NCBI GenBank assembly: GCA_035764005.1
Contig: DASTZZ010000116.1
Span: 1 to 35,110, forward strand
Direction of reading: 5' to 3'
DNA from: Terriglobales bacterium
Lineage (GTDB): Bacteria; Acidobacteriota; Terriglobia; Terriglobales; Acidobacteriaceae
DNA: 35,110 nucleotides
How positions within the stretch are numbered: the stretch's first letter is position 1; every line of letters starts with the position of its first letter. This document shows positions 1-8,740 of this stretch, piece by piece. Under the pieces are notes generated by a model. It did no database searches. It was not told the origin of the DNA and saw only the letters and a program-made list of their open reading frames with translations. A program made the position numbers and the translations under genes.

Positions 1-323
1 GATGCAGTCTCGCCAGCGGCGTTGCTGTGCTGGCGTCGAGCCTCGATTCTGCGCAAGGCACCGCGCAAGAAATCCACTTCCACCACCTTGCCTGCCAAGG
101 CTTGCTTCAGTCGCTGATTCTCCCGCTGCAGCCGCTGCTCCAGCGTCAATCGTTGCTCTGCTCCCACCTGCCCCAGTTGCCAACGCTCCACATCTCTCCG
201 CCAGCTATACAACTGCCGCTGAGGAATGCCGATCTCGGCCGCTAACTCCTTATGCCCGCAGTAGCTCATGCGCTCCACTGCCGCACGCTTCTCCTCTATC
301 GTCCATCGTCGATATCGCCTCAT
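1..323 (-). CDS. IS3-family OrfA-like transposase, N-terminal part
   Basis: This partial reading frame of 107 codons is open to the window edge. The product begins MRRYRRWTIEEKRAAVERM and has the layout of IS3-family OrfA proteins. A basic start is followed by a helix-turn-helix (about residues 8-45, including GHKELAAEIGIPQRQLYSW), then a heptad-like stretch rich in Leu, Glu and Gln (about 55-80), then the EVDFLRGALRRIEARRQ motif that is common at this point in OrfA. In the family OrfA binds the terminal repeats and OrfB supplies the DDE catalytic core, often through a frameshift; OrfB is not visible here. The start at 323 is preserved in the second copy at 35033. Confidence 0.8.
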   Translation of the reverse strand, partial: MRRYRRWTIEEKRAAVERMSYCGHKELAAEIGIPQRQLYSWRRDVERWQLGQVGAEQRLTLEQRLQRENQRLKQALAGKVVEVDFLRGALRRIEARRQHSNAAGETA

Positions 324-385
324 CTACTCTCCATTCGCTGTAGATAGGGATATTCTCCTCTGTCTCACTTTTGGGGGTCACTCCA
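1..385 (-). mobile_element. 5' end of an IS3-type insertion sequence (copy 1, cut by window edge)
   Basis: Read on the minus strand, the element begins at 385 with TGGAGTGACCCCCAAAAGTG and runs off the left edge. The same terminal sequence begins at 34971 on the plus strand, and the two copies stay identical for 26 bases and nearly so for about 60 more. Beyond that shared start the flanking bases differ, which fixes the outer boundary near 385. The element carries the start of an OrfA-like transposase gene (start codon at 323). The other end, the second transposase frame and any target duplication lie outside the window, so the IS name cannot be given. Confidence 0.8.
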
Positions 386-505
386 TTTTCCCTGGTTCGA
401 AATCAAATTTGCGAATTTTGGGCAGATTTTGATGAAATTCCATGCGGATTCGAAAACCTTCCCTGTATTGTTCGCTGTTCCTTGTGTCGAAGCGCTGGAC
501 GACGA

Positions 506-997
506 CTAGGTTCCGGCAGCTTCTTCTCCGAACATCGGCACCTGACCGGTATCTCTGGCCTCGCGGCGTTTACGGACTGCTCCGCCGATTACCGCCAGCA
601 CGGTTAGCGACGAAAGCGCCGCGCGCGGCACGAAGATCCGTTGAGTGTTTGAGCGTGTGTCGGGCGGAATGACGAGATAGCCGTCGCCCGTGATCTGGGT
701 GAGATCGTTGGGCATCAAGCCTTCGAGGATGTCGTTGTCGATGAATTCGATCCTCACCCACAGACCTTCGGAGCGTGGGCGGGTAGTGAACGTCTTGCGG
801 CCGAGCGACTCGGTATCGGCGAAATCCCGCACGAAATAGACGCCTTTGACTTCGCGCAAATCGATAAAGATGACTTTGCCCGACTGCGTGAGCAACTCCA
901 GCTTTCCGTCCGAGACAAAATGGCTGCCGGAAACGTATCCCGTGAGGGTGTCGCGGTCCATCTTGCGGACGATTACTTTCTTGTGCGTCGAGGGCAT
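506..997 (-). CDS. Conserved hypothetical protein, DUF6982-like
   Basis: The product is a soluble 163-residue protein with no signal peptide or membrane segment. Its N-terminal half contains VIVRKMDRDTLTGYVSGS and GKVIFIDLREVKGVYFVRDF, a beta-rich pattern that I associate with a small acidobacterial family (DUF6982-like) of unknown role. The second half has ILEGLMPNDLTQITGDGYLVIPPD, and the tail is basic then acidic. No clear ribosome-binding site precedes 997, but no better start is visible. It stands alone between the IS end and the divergent CCA-enzyme gene. The family assignment is from memory and tentative; that the frame is a real gene is more secure, because its pattern is protein-like throughout and the overlapping frames are not. 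Confidence 0.6.
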   Translation of the reverse strand: MPSTHKKVIVRKMDRDTLTGYVSGSHFVSDGKLELLTQSGKVIFIDLREVKGVYFVRDFADTESLGRKTFTTRPRSEGLWVRIEFIDNDILEGLMPNDLTQITGDGYLVIPPDTRSNTQRIFVPRAALSSLTVLAVIGGAVRKRREARDTGQVPMFGEEAAGT

Positions 998-1266
998 GGA
1001 GCCAGAGCCTGAACGCCGATTCTCGCATGTTTACCAGTCAGGTGTGTCGTGAGGAGGCGAATAGTAGCCAACTTGTCAACGGCTGTGATATTGTTCTAAG
1101 TTTGCCGTGACCTTTCGGGTCTCGCATCGGGCTAAGTGTCTGTGCTGCAGGGACTTACTGGCTTACGGTATCCGGGCCTGCCGGTCCCAAGCTCGTCCTT
1201 CCGGATTGGCAGTCTGGGCTATTGGCTCGCGGAAATCCTGCCGTCCAGGGACAACGAACTACCAGA

Positions 1267-2916
1267 ATGGCTGACTACATATACATGATGGAGAGCCGGT
1301 TATCTCCGGCGCAACTCCAGGTCGTGGGACAAGTGCAGGAGATCGCGCGCGCCTACGAGATGAACGTCTATCTCACCGGCGGCGCGGTGCGCGACATCAT
1401 CAGCGGATTCCCAATCCGGGACCTTGACTTTACCGTCCAGGGCAACGTCCTCAAGCTGCAGAAAGACTTGCAAAAAATCGGCGCCATTATTCAGGGAAGT
1501 GACGAGGACATGCACATCCTTTATGTCCTCTTTCCCAATCACGTGCGGACAGAGATTGCCAGCGCGCGCTCCGAGAGCTATCCCAAACCGGGAAAGCCCG
1601 AGGTGACGTTCGAAACCATAAACGAGGACCTCCGCCGCCGGGATTTCACTGTCAATGCGATGGCGTTGTCGCTGAATCCCGGCTCACGCGGGCTATTGAT
1701 GGATCCATTCAACGGGGTTGCCGATCTCGAGGCCAAACACCTGCGCATTCTTCAGAACTACGCCTTTCTCGAAGAACCTTCGCGCATGTTGCGCGCGTTA
1801 CGTCTGATGACGCGCTTTCATTGGACTCTCGAAGAGCGCACGCAAGCCCGCTTTGATGCCGCGAAAGAGAACAACTACCTCGAATACATCTCCAATCGTG
1901 CGATCGGCTACGAGATCGAACAAATCGCGCATGAAGACGACCCTGTCGCAGTGATGAAAGCCTTCGAGAAGGAAGGCTGGATGAAAATCCTCTTCCCCGC
2001 CTGGACGACCGCGAAAGTCGATACCGCCGGACTCACGGCGCTGCAAAAGACTCGTCAGCAGCTCACGGATATCGGAGTGCAATCGGATCCGGCTGCCGCT
2101 CGCATGTACTTCCTCACCAGGAAAATGGGCGATAAAGAAGTGCATGCGATGCAGAAGCTCTTGCCGCGCCAGCACTTCGTCGAGCAGTGGCGCAATATCG
2201 AAGACGACGCCAAGGACCTGGCCAAGCGATTGCTCTCGAAAGAGTACGCTGCGCCTTCTGCTACCTGGAAACTTCTGATGGCCACGCGTCCGGAGCTAAT
2301 TCTTTTTCTCGATATAACGACGCGGCAGTCCGCGGTCGAGCAGAAGATCAAAGCATTTCTCACGAAATGGCCGCAGTACCGCCAGAAGATGCCGCTGCTC
2401 AAGATGACGGAGATGCGCATCACTCCGGATCTTCCCGTCTACCAGAAGCTGTTGGAAGAGATGTTCTTTCTCATGCTCGACGGCAAGCTGAAAACAGAAG
2501 CGGAGATAGTGAAGTTTCTTGAGCCGCATCAGCCGCCGTTGCCGGTTGCGCCGCCAACTCCTACGCGTCGCGGCCGAGGCAAGAAGAAAGTTGCTGCGAA
2601 AGCCGCTGCAGCAGCCGCACCGGCCGCGCCCGAACAAACAGCTCCGAGTGCGCAGGCTGCGCCAGCACTACAGCAGGCGAAACCACCAAAGGTTGCCAAG
2701 AAAGAGGCAGCTCCAGCAAAGCTGCAGGCTCAAGCCGCGGCAGTTGCTGCGCCTGCGCATCAGAAGACCGCGCCTGCGAAGGTTGAAGCCAAAGCAGTCG
2801 CGACCCCGACTGCAAAGAAACCAGAGCCAAAGAGGACTAAGCGTGCGAAGAAAACCGCCTCAAAACCAGCGGCAAAGAAACCTAAAACAAAATCTGCCAA
2901 GAAGAGCAAACGATAA
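1267..2916 (+). CDS. CCA tRNA nucleotidyltransferase / poly(A) polymerase family protein with basic C-terminal tail
   Basis: This is a class II nucleotidyltransferase of the CCA-adding/poly(A) polymerase family, which adds nucleotides to RNA 3' ends. From the ATG at 1267 the protein has 549 residues. The head domain shows TGGAVRD near residue 38, the metal-binding DLDFTV pair near 52, RRRDFTVNAMALSLN near 122 and EEPSRMLRALRLMTRF near 175. A helical neck/body follows to about residue 418. No HD phosphohydrolase motif is evident. The last 130 residues are low-complexity Ala/Lys/Pro resembling histone H1 or AlgP tails and ending in lysine-rich repeats; such tails bind nucleic acid non-specifically in other proteins. 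An in-frame TTG at 1222 would add 15 residues that do not look conserved. Whether it adds CCA or poly(A) cannot be decided from motifs. Confidence 0.85.
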   Translation: MADYIYMMESRLSPAQLQVVGQVQEIARAYEMNVYLTGGAVRDIISGFPIRDLDFTVQGNVLKLQKDLQKIGAIIQGSDEDMHILYVLFPNHVRTEIASARSESYPKPGKPEVTFETINEDLRRRDFTVNAMALSLNPGSRGLLMDPFNGVADLEAKHLRILQNYAFLEEPSRMLRALRLMTRFHWTLEERTQARFDAAKENNYLEYISNRAIGYEIEQIAHEDDPVAVMKAFEKEGWMKILFPAWTTAKVDTAGLTALQKTRQQLTDIGVQSDPAAARMYFLTRKMGDKEVHAMQKLLPRQHFVEQWRNIEDDAKDLAKRLLSKEYAAPSATWKLLMATRPELILFLDITTRQSAVEQKIKAFLTKWPQYRQKMPLLKMTEMRITPDLPVYQKLLEEMFFLMLDGKLKTEAEIVKFLEPHQPPLPVAPPTPTRRGRGKKKVAAKAAAAAAPAAPEQTAPSAQAAPALQQAKPPKVAKKEAAPAKLQAQAAAVAAPAHQKTAPAKVEAKAVATPTAKKPEPKRTKRAKKTASKPAAKKPKTKSAKKSKR

Positions 2917-2975
2917 AGTTGGCTTCGGAGCACCCGTCATCGGTAGCGCGCATTCCCAGTTCTAACAGCTCTGAT

Positions 2976-5066
2976 CTAGAAGTCGAACCGATCGATATTG
3001 CTCTTGTTGAAGACAAATGGCTTACCCAACATGATCTGGTCCCCTTCCACTTGAATGGTTCCCAGCCGGCCTGCCTGGAATTGATGGTCGCCATGCTTTA
3101 GTCTTCCGCGAACGAGCGCGTCGGCCGCTTCAACTGTTAAATATCCGAGGTCATTCGTGTTCCAGAGGACGATGCTCTCAATCGTTCCGTCCTTGATGTA
3201 AGGCTTGCACATATTGGGCAACGACAGGCCAGTCACTTTTACGTCCTTGCGGCCGGATTGCTTCACGGCTTCCGCCGCGCCCGGCACTGCAGGAGCGGCA
3301 ATGGCCATGATGAGTTTCACGTTCGGATATACCTTGAGAACGTTTTGCGTTTCGGCGAACGCGCGATCGCGATCTCCCTCGCTGGGCTGAATCGTAACCA
3401 GTTTCAGTTTGGGATAGCGCTGCAGACGCTCCTTGATGTATTTGATCCACTCATTCTGATTTGCGGCCGTAAGACTCGCGGTGATGATGGCGAAGTCACC
3501 GCTGCCGTTGAGAATACGTGCCGCTTCATCGGTGAGCGTGTATCCGATTCCCTGCGGAGTGGCTTGATTCACGAAGAAATCGCGCGCATCCGGCTCGGCG
3601 TCGGCATCCCAGGCAAGGACGCGAATGCTATGTGCTCGTGCTTTGCGCAGCACGGTGGAGATTGCCTGCTTGTTTTCGACGCTTACTGCAATTGCATCGA
3701 CGGCGCGAGTGATCCAGGCTTCAACTACTTCGTTCTGCTTTGCGGGATCGAGATCCGTAGGGCCGTCCCAAATCAGATCGTCTCCGAGTTCGCGCGCGGC
3801 CTCTTCGGCGCCTTTCTCGCAACTGATGAAGTACGGATCTCCCTTTGCCTTCGGCATCATGGCAATCGTGAGCTTGCGGCCCACAGAGCTTTGCGTCGAT
3901 GAAGACCCAGCAGCCCCATGCTGAAGCTGCTGGCGAATCGAACGCACCAGTGCCCAATTGCTGCCGGCGACAATCAAGGCACAGATCAGCATTACGCCGC
4001 TGAGAACCGCGACTTGCCAGTTTTTCAAATGGAACTCCTTCTCTTCAGTTTCTTCCGCGTGAACAGGGCGCGGCGGACGCCAGCGTCGCACTCCGTGCAG
4101 TGCGACGGTCGCTAACAGCAGTACGCCAGTTAAAACGCCGGTGAATTCCGCCGGCATTGCTCCCAGCCGCAATCCGTTTTGCAGAACGACGAGAGCGTAC
4201 AAGCCCAGAATGGTACCGAGCACCGTCCCGCGCCCGCCAAAAATCGACGCTCCGCCGAGCACGACTGCGGTGATCGCAGTTAGCTCATAACCAGTGCCGG
4301 CGTCGGACTTCGCCTGGCCGACATGCGCCACATAGATGATTGCAGCCAGGCTGGAGGCAAATCCCGATGCGACATAGATAAGCGTGAGTCGCCGACGCAC
4401 GGGTATACCTGCGAATCGCGATCCATCCGGCGAAAATCCAATTGCATACAGAGTCCGACCAAACGCGCTACGGTGTAGAACCCATGCAGTTGCAAGGGCT
4501 GCAACGGCCAGCACCAGCAACTGCGGAGGTAGGACCCCGGCGATGTAGCCTTGTCCAAAAAAGAGAAACTTGTGCCCGAATCCGGAGTAGTTTTCTATGC
4601 CGCGCGTTAGGCCGTCCGCAATTCCCCTGTAGAGAGAATAGGTTCCTAGCGTGACGATGAGCGATGGCAGGTTCAGGCCGCCGACAAGAGCGCCGTTCAG
4701 CAACCCGCACCCGCAGCCGACCATGAGCGTCAGAACGCTGGCTGCCCAAAGTGGGACATGAGCATCGCGCCAGAGCGCTCCCAATACTACGGCGCACAGG
4801 CCCAGCGCTGACCCAACCGAAAGATCGATTCCGCCGGTGATGATGATTGGGGTAAGCGCCAGCGCGAGCAGGCCGAGTTCAACGCTGAGCCGAACGATCT
4901 CGAACAAGTTCGCAACCGTAACAAAATTGTCCGAGACGAGTCCGAAGACGAGACATTCGCACGCCAGAACGACGAGCAGCGCCCATTCCCCGTTTGGGAA
5001 CAAGCGGCGATGCAGCGGCACCGAGCGCTCAGGCGCTTCCGGCGCGGGAGAAGTCGAGGTGGACAT
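2976..5066 (-). CDS. Rhamnose-type ABC transporter: permease fused to substrate-binding protein
   Basis: The 696-residue product joins two parts usually encoded by separate genes (RhaQ and RhaS). Residues 20-330 form a sugar ABC (CUT2) permease with several membrane helices and the family signatures TGGIDLSVGS (about 77) and VVLGGASIFGGRGTV (about 268). After a charged linker comes one extra membrane helix (about 350-374). Residues 398-696 then form a RhaS-like periplasmic sugar-binding protein with KLTIAMMPKAKGDPYF, LAWDADAEPDARDFFVNQA and IWDGPTD. The extra helix would return the chain to the periplasm, tethering the binding domain to the transporter. It is the last gene of the operon and overlaps rhaP by 38 bp. 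No stop codon interrupts the junction, so the fusion is real in this sequence. Confidence 0.88.
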   Translation of the reverse strand: MSTSTSPAPEAPERSVPLHRRLFPNGEWALLVVLACECLVFGLVSDNFVTVANLFEIVRLSVELGLLALALTPIIITGGIDLSVGSALGLCAVVLGALWRDAHVPLWAASVLTLMVGCGCGLLNGALVGGLNLPSLIVTLGTYSLYRGIADGLTRGIENYSGFGHKFLFFGQGYIAGVLPPQLLVLAVAALATAWVLHRSAFGRTLYAIGFSPDGSRFAGIPVRRRLTLIYVASGFASSLAAIIYVAHVGQAKSDAGTGYELTAITAVVLGGASIFGGRGTVLGTILGLYALVVLQNGLRLGAMPAEFTGVLTGVLLLATVALHGVRRWRPPRPVHAEETEEKEFHLKNWQVAVLSGVMLICALIVAGSNWALVRSIRQQLQHGAAGSSSTQSSVGRKLTIAMMPKAKGDPYFISCEKGAEEAARELGDDLIWDGPTDLDPAKQNEVVEAWITRAVDAIAVSVENKQAISTVLRKARAHSIRVLAWDADAEPDARDFFVNQATPQGIGYTLTDEAARILNGSGDFAIITASLTAANQNEWIKYIKERLQRYPKLKLVTIQPSEGDRDRAFAETQNVLKVYPNVKLIMAIAAPAVPGAAEAVKQSGRKDVKVTGLSLPNMCKPYIKDGTIESIVLWNTNDLGYLTVEAADALVRGRLKHGDHQFQAGRLGTIQVEGDQIMLGKPFVFNKSNIDRFDF

Positions 5067-6012
5067 GCTTTTGGATTCTGCTTACGGCCGCATCGGCAAA
5101 GACTGCGGTGAGAATGATCGCGCCTTGAATTGCTTTTTCCCAGAATGGATTGATTCCGGCAAACACCAGTGCAGTTCCGATGCTGCCGAGCAGCGCTGTT
5201 CCGAAAAGGGCGCCAATCACGGTTCCGCGTCCTCCTGTAATGGAGACGCCGCCGACCACGACAGCCGCAATGGCCTTTAGCTCGAGGCCGGTACCGAGGT
5301 TGCTGGGAATCGCCGAAAATCTTATCGCGTTGAGGAGAGCCGCCAGACCAGTAAGAGCGCCCATCAGTACGAAGCTGCCGAAGACAATGCTGCGCGGATC
5401 AATACCTGCCAACCGAGAAGCTTCGCGATCGCAGCCTACGGCGTACACAGCTCGTCCTCCGCTTAGGTGACGCAGAGCAACTGCGAAAACAATCAGCAGG
5501 ATCAGCGCAAAACCAACGATCAGCGTTTCCCCGACGCGCTGCGAGAATCCAAACCATTGGAATCCTGCCGGCAGATTCTGCACCCATGCGCCCTGTGTAA
5601 TCCAAAGCAAGCCATCGCGCCAGGCAATGTAGGTCGCGAGGGTAACGATGATGGAAGGCATTCCCACGCGGGCGACCAGCCAACCGTTGCATGCGCCGAG
5701 AATGGCTCCGATCGCGAGCGCCACCAGCGGAAGTACAAGAATGGGAACGCCGGCTTTTGCCAGCCATCCAAGCGCCACGCTGCACACCGCGAAGAGCGAC
5801 CCAACGGAGATATCGATCTCGCCGGTGAGAATCACAATTGTCATTCCCAGCGCCACGATCAGAGTAGGAGCCGTATTGACGAGCAGATCGCGCAGATTCT
5901 GCGCGTCGAAGAAGTCAGGAGCTCGCAAAGCAAGCGCCAGCAGAAGAACCGCAAAGGCGATTACGCAGGGGAGCTCGCGTTTGCCTCGGCTGAGTATCTG
6001 ACGAAAATTCAT
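5029..6012 (-). CDS. rhaP: L-rhamnose ABC transporter permease
   Basis: The 327-residue inner-membrane permease belongs to the CUT2 (ribose/rhamnose/AI-2) family. It has about eight to ten hydrophobic segments and the conserved TGEIDISVGS (near residue 63) and AVVVGGVSITGGRGTV (near 248). It should pair with the permease half of the downstream fusion to form the heteromeric channel. Its ATG overlaps the stop of the ATPase gene by four bases (ATGA, 6009-6012), which indicates translational coupling. The assignment to rhamnose comes from the neighbouring rhamnose enzymes and the RhaS-like binding domain, not from this protein alone. Confidence 0.88.
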   Translation of the reverse strand: MNFRQILSRGKRELPCVIAFAVLLLALALRAPDFFDAQNLRDLLVNTAPTLIVALGMTIVILTGEIDISVGSLFAVCSVALGWLAKAGVPILVLPLVALAIGAILGACNGWLVARVGMPSIIVTLATYIAWRDGLLWITQGAWVQNLPAGFQWFGFSQRVGETLIVGFALILLIVFAVALRHLSGGRAVYAVGCDREASRLAGIDPRSIVFGSFVLMGALTGLAALLNAIRFSAIPSNLGTGLELKAIAAVVVGGVSITGGRGTVIGALFGTALLGSIGTALVFAGINPFWEKAIQGAIILTAVFADAAVSRIQKHVHLDFSRAGSA

Positions 6013-7544
6013 TGGCTAGGCTCGCGCAGCAAAGGGTCGTTCTGAGCCGAATGGCCGAGCGCCAGGTTCAAGATCTTCTCTTGCGTTGCTTCTGCGCGAT
6101 CGAGAACGCCGACAACCCGACCCGCGTGCATTACAGCAATGCGATCGCTCATGCCCAGGATCTCCGGTAACTCCGAGGAAATCATAAGCACGGCCATGCC
6201 TTGCGCGGCGAGATCGCCGATGAGCGCATGAATCTCGGCTTTCGCGCCAATATCAATTCCCTGGGTCGGCTCATCCAGGATCAAAACGGATGGATTCGCC
6301 GCGAGCCAGCGGCTCAGCGCAACCTTCTGCTGATTACCACCCGAAAGAGTACCCACGGATGTGTGCAGCGAAGGAGCCTTGATTCGGAGTCGGCGAAGGT
6401 ATTCGCTGGCAATGCGAGTCTCCTGTGCAAAATCGATCGATCCGCCGCGCGAAAGCCTTGAAAGAATTGCGAGGGTTACGTTACAGGAGATCGGCAGTTC
6501 CGGGATCACTCCGTGTTTCCGGCGATCTTCTGGGACGTATGCGAGACCCGAGGCGATAGCATCGGCCGCATTTCCAATCTCGATCGCTTTTCCCTTCAAT
6601 CGAATCTCTCCGGAATCCGCAGGAGTGAGCCCGAAGATCGTTCGGGCAAGCTCGGTCCTGCCCGATCCAACCAGACCGGCGAGGCCGACGATCTCGCCCG
6701 CACGCACCGTGAGGTCCACATTACGAACTCCTGCAGTCTCGCAAGAGAGATTTCGCAATTCGAGAGCGACGTTGCTCGGAGCAGTTGCCCGCTTGGGGAA
6801 TACCGTCGCGAGTTCCCGGCCGACCATCAAGCGAATCAGCTCTTCGCGTCTAATTCCCGCCATGCTCCGTGTCTCGATCACCTGGCCGTCACGCAATACG
6901 GTCACTCGATCGGCGATCTTCGTGAGTTCCTCGAGCCGATGCGAGATGTAGATGATGCCGACTCCCTGCTGCCGAAGCTGTCGAATAACTCCGTAAAGAT
7001 TGTCCGTTTCCCGATCTGACAGCGACGCCGTGGGCTCGTCCATGATGAGCACGCGGGCATCAGCTCCGATCGCGCGAGCGATTTCGACTAATTGCTGCTC
7101 CGGCATGCTGAGCGTCCCGGCCTCCGCTTCGGGCGCGATATTCGCTCCAACTCTTGCGAGCAGTTTACGAGCGCGCTTTCGGCGAGCGGGCCAGTGGACT
7201 CGCGTCCAGAAGGTTTGCTCCTCGAGTCCGAGCGCAAGGTTCTCGGAGACGCTCAAGGCAGGAAACAATGCCGGCTGCTGATAGATTGCGGCAATGCCAA
7301 GTTCTTTTGCGCGCCGCGGCGAATGATCATGAACTGGCTGGTCGCGAACGAAGATCGTGCCTTTATCAGGCCGGATCGCGCCAGTAATGGTCTTGATTAA
7401 CGTCGACTTTCCCGCTCCATTCTCGCCTACGAGGGCATGGACCTCGCCAGCCCACAGTTCAAACGAGACATCTCGGAGCGCGCGCACGCCTTCGTAGGAT
7501 TTGTTGATCCGGTCGGCCCGAACGAGTGATGTATCGAAGCTCAT
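6009..7544 (-). CDS. rhaT: Rhamnose ABC transporter ATP-binding protein (tandem ATPase domains)
   Basis: This CUT2-type ATPase has two ATP-binding cassettes in one chain, about 511 residues from the start at 7544. The first cassette has Walker A GENGAGKST, the signature region LSMPEQQ and Walker B VLIMDEPTAS. The second has the degenerate Walker A GLVGSGRTEL usual for this family, the signature LSGGNQQK and Walker B VLILDEPTQG. It powers uptake through RhaP and the fused permease. The ATG at 7544 is chosen because its product begins MSFDTSLVRADRINKSYEG, like relatives; a longer start at 7625 would overlap the preceding gene and add 27 unlikely residues. The symbol follows rhizobial rhaSTPQ naming and is not the E. 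coli RhaT symporter. Confidence 0.9.
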   Translation of the reverse strand: MSFDTSLVRADRINKSYEGVRALRDVSFELWAGEVHALVGENGAGKSTLIKTITGAIRPDKGTIFVRDQPVHDHSPRRAKELGIAAIYQQPALFPALSVSENLALGLEEQTFWTRVHWPARRKRARKLLARVGANIAPEAEAGTLSMPEQQLVEIARAIGADARVLIMDEPTASLSDRETDNLYGVIRQLRQQGVGIIYISHRLEELTKIADRVTVLRDGQVIETRSMAGIRREELIRLMVGRELATVFPKRATAPSNVALELRNLSCETAGVRNVDLTVRAGEIVGLAGLVGSGRTELARTIFGLTPADSGEIRLKGKAIEIGNAADAIASGLAYVPEDRRKHGVIPELPISCNVTLAILSRLSRGGSIDFAQETRIASEYLRRLRIKAPSLHTSVGTLSGGNQQKVALSRWLAANPSVLILDEPTQGIDIGAKAEIHALIGDLAAQGMAVLMISSELPEILGMSDRIAVMHAGRVVGVLDRAEATQEKILNLALGHSAQNDPLLREPSQ

Positions 7545-7597
7545 GAGTGGAGTCCCGGCCGCGTGCGCTACCTGCGTTTCCAGAAAGTGAAGTTGCC

Positions 7598-8740
7598 TTA
7601 CCTCAGCAGAGCCGATGCCGACCAAAGAATCGGCGCCTCTCCATGCAGGTCGCCGGTATTGCGGGCTCGGGTCAGATAGTAATTCAGATCGTTTTTCTTG
7701 TTCGTACCTTCACAAACGTTGCTGATATCTCCATTCGCGTCGATGTAGTGAACCAGCCCGAGCCATGCCTTGCGCGCGGCGGGAGCATATGTCTTCTTGT
7801 CCAGCCAGCCGTTTTTTACGCCGGTGATCATCGCGAAGGTAAACATGCCTGTCGATGAAGTTTCCGGCCATGCCTCGGGATGATCGATGAGCTGGTTCCA
7901 CGTGCCGTCCTGATTCTGGTACTTGAGGAGCGTAGCCAGCATCTTCCGGTAGGAGCTGAGAATGTGCGCTCGTTCCGGATGATCTTGCGGCATGGAGCGC
8001 AGAAGCTCCGTCATACCGGCAGCAACCCAGCCGTTGCCGCGTCCCCAGAAGAATGGAACATCAGGAGCATGATAGAAGAGGCCGTTCGGCTGCTGGAGCT
8101 TGTCGAGGTAAACCGACATCTCGTGCGCGGCTCGATCGAGGTACTTTCGGTCTCCGGTTGCGCGATAGGCCTGCACTTCGACCTCGGTGATCATGTACAT
8201 GTCATCGATCCAATAGCGCGTTTGGCTGGTCAGACCGTCCGGCGTTGGATCCTGCCACTGCGCGTCCGCAATTGACTTTCCCAATTCGAGATACTTCGGA
8301 TTTTTAGTTTCAATATAAATTTCGAGTGGGACGGTCCCGAAAACGGTATTGTCAACGTGGTTCGGTTTGGGAATCAGCGAAGCCTTATCGCCAAATAGAG
8401 GCTCGAAGCGCTTGATGAGCCGCTGCGTGAGATCGGTATCGTGCGTGAGCTGCGCAAATGTGAGCGCTCCATACCAGGTGCATACCTCGGGATAAATGAT
8501 CGTTGGCGTCGGCGGATGGCGATGCAGATTGATGTAGTCGCTCGCCACGTAGCGTTCCGCAACGCGTTTACCGATCTTTTCCGGTGAAGTCCCCGACGGC
8601 CAGTTGCTGAATTCTTTGATTGCGTCCTGTTGATGCTTCGCGTGCGCCTGCGGAGCAAACGTCAGAACAATCGCGCAGAGCGCCAACTGCAGAACAGCGA
8701 TGGATTTCTTCGACGTTCGCCGCTTAAGACGAATGGACAT
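7598..8740 (-). CDS. Secreted unsaturated rhamnogalacturonyl hydrolase, GH105/GH88
   Basis: The 380-residue protein matches the YteR/RhiN type of family 105/88 hydrolases, which remove the unsaturated galacturonic acid left at the non-reducing end by rhamnogalacturonan lyases. A signal peptide is evident (basic MSIRLKRRTSKK, then a hydrophobic stretch ending near AHA, residue 34), so it acts outside the cytoplasm, probably in the periplasm. Family-like motifs are YWIDDMYMITEVE (with the Asp expected to be catalytic), PFFWGRGNGWVAAGM and SSTGMFTFAMITG, in an alpha/alpha-barrel helical pattern. Its start overlaps rhaM by 17 bp, with GGAG ten bases upstream. Its position inside the rha operon links pectin breakdown directly to rhamnose use. 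GH88 versus GH105 is not certain by eye. Confidence 0.85.
   Translation of the reverse strand: MSIRLKRRTSKKSIAVLQLALCAIVLTFAPQAHAKHQQDAIKEFSNWPSGTSPEKIGKRVAERYVASDYINLHRHPPTPTIIYPEVCTWYGALTFAQLTHDTDLTQRLIKRFEPLFGDKASLIPKPNHVDNTVFGTVPLEIYIETKNPKYLELGKSIADAQWQDPTPDGLTSQTRYWIDDMYMITEVEVQAYRATGDRKYLDRAAHEMSVYLDKLQQPNGLFYHAPDVPFFWGRGNGWVAAGMTELLRSMPQDHPERAHILSSYRKMLATLLKYQNQDGTWNQLIDHPEAWPETSSTGMFTFAMITGVKNGWLDKKTYAPAARKAWLGLVHYIDANGDISNVCEGTNKKNDLNYYLTRARNTGDLHGEAPILWSASALLR

Noticed and set aside
386-440. AT-rich GCGAAT/ATTTGCG-like bases next to the IS end as an operator
   Set aside because: The arms do not form the 7-3-7 palindrome, and the neighbouring gene is not related to the pathway.
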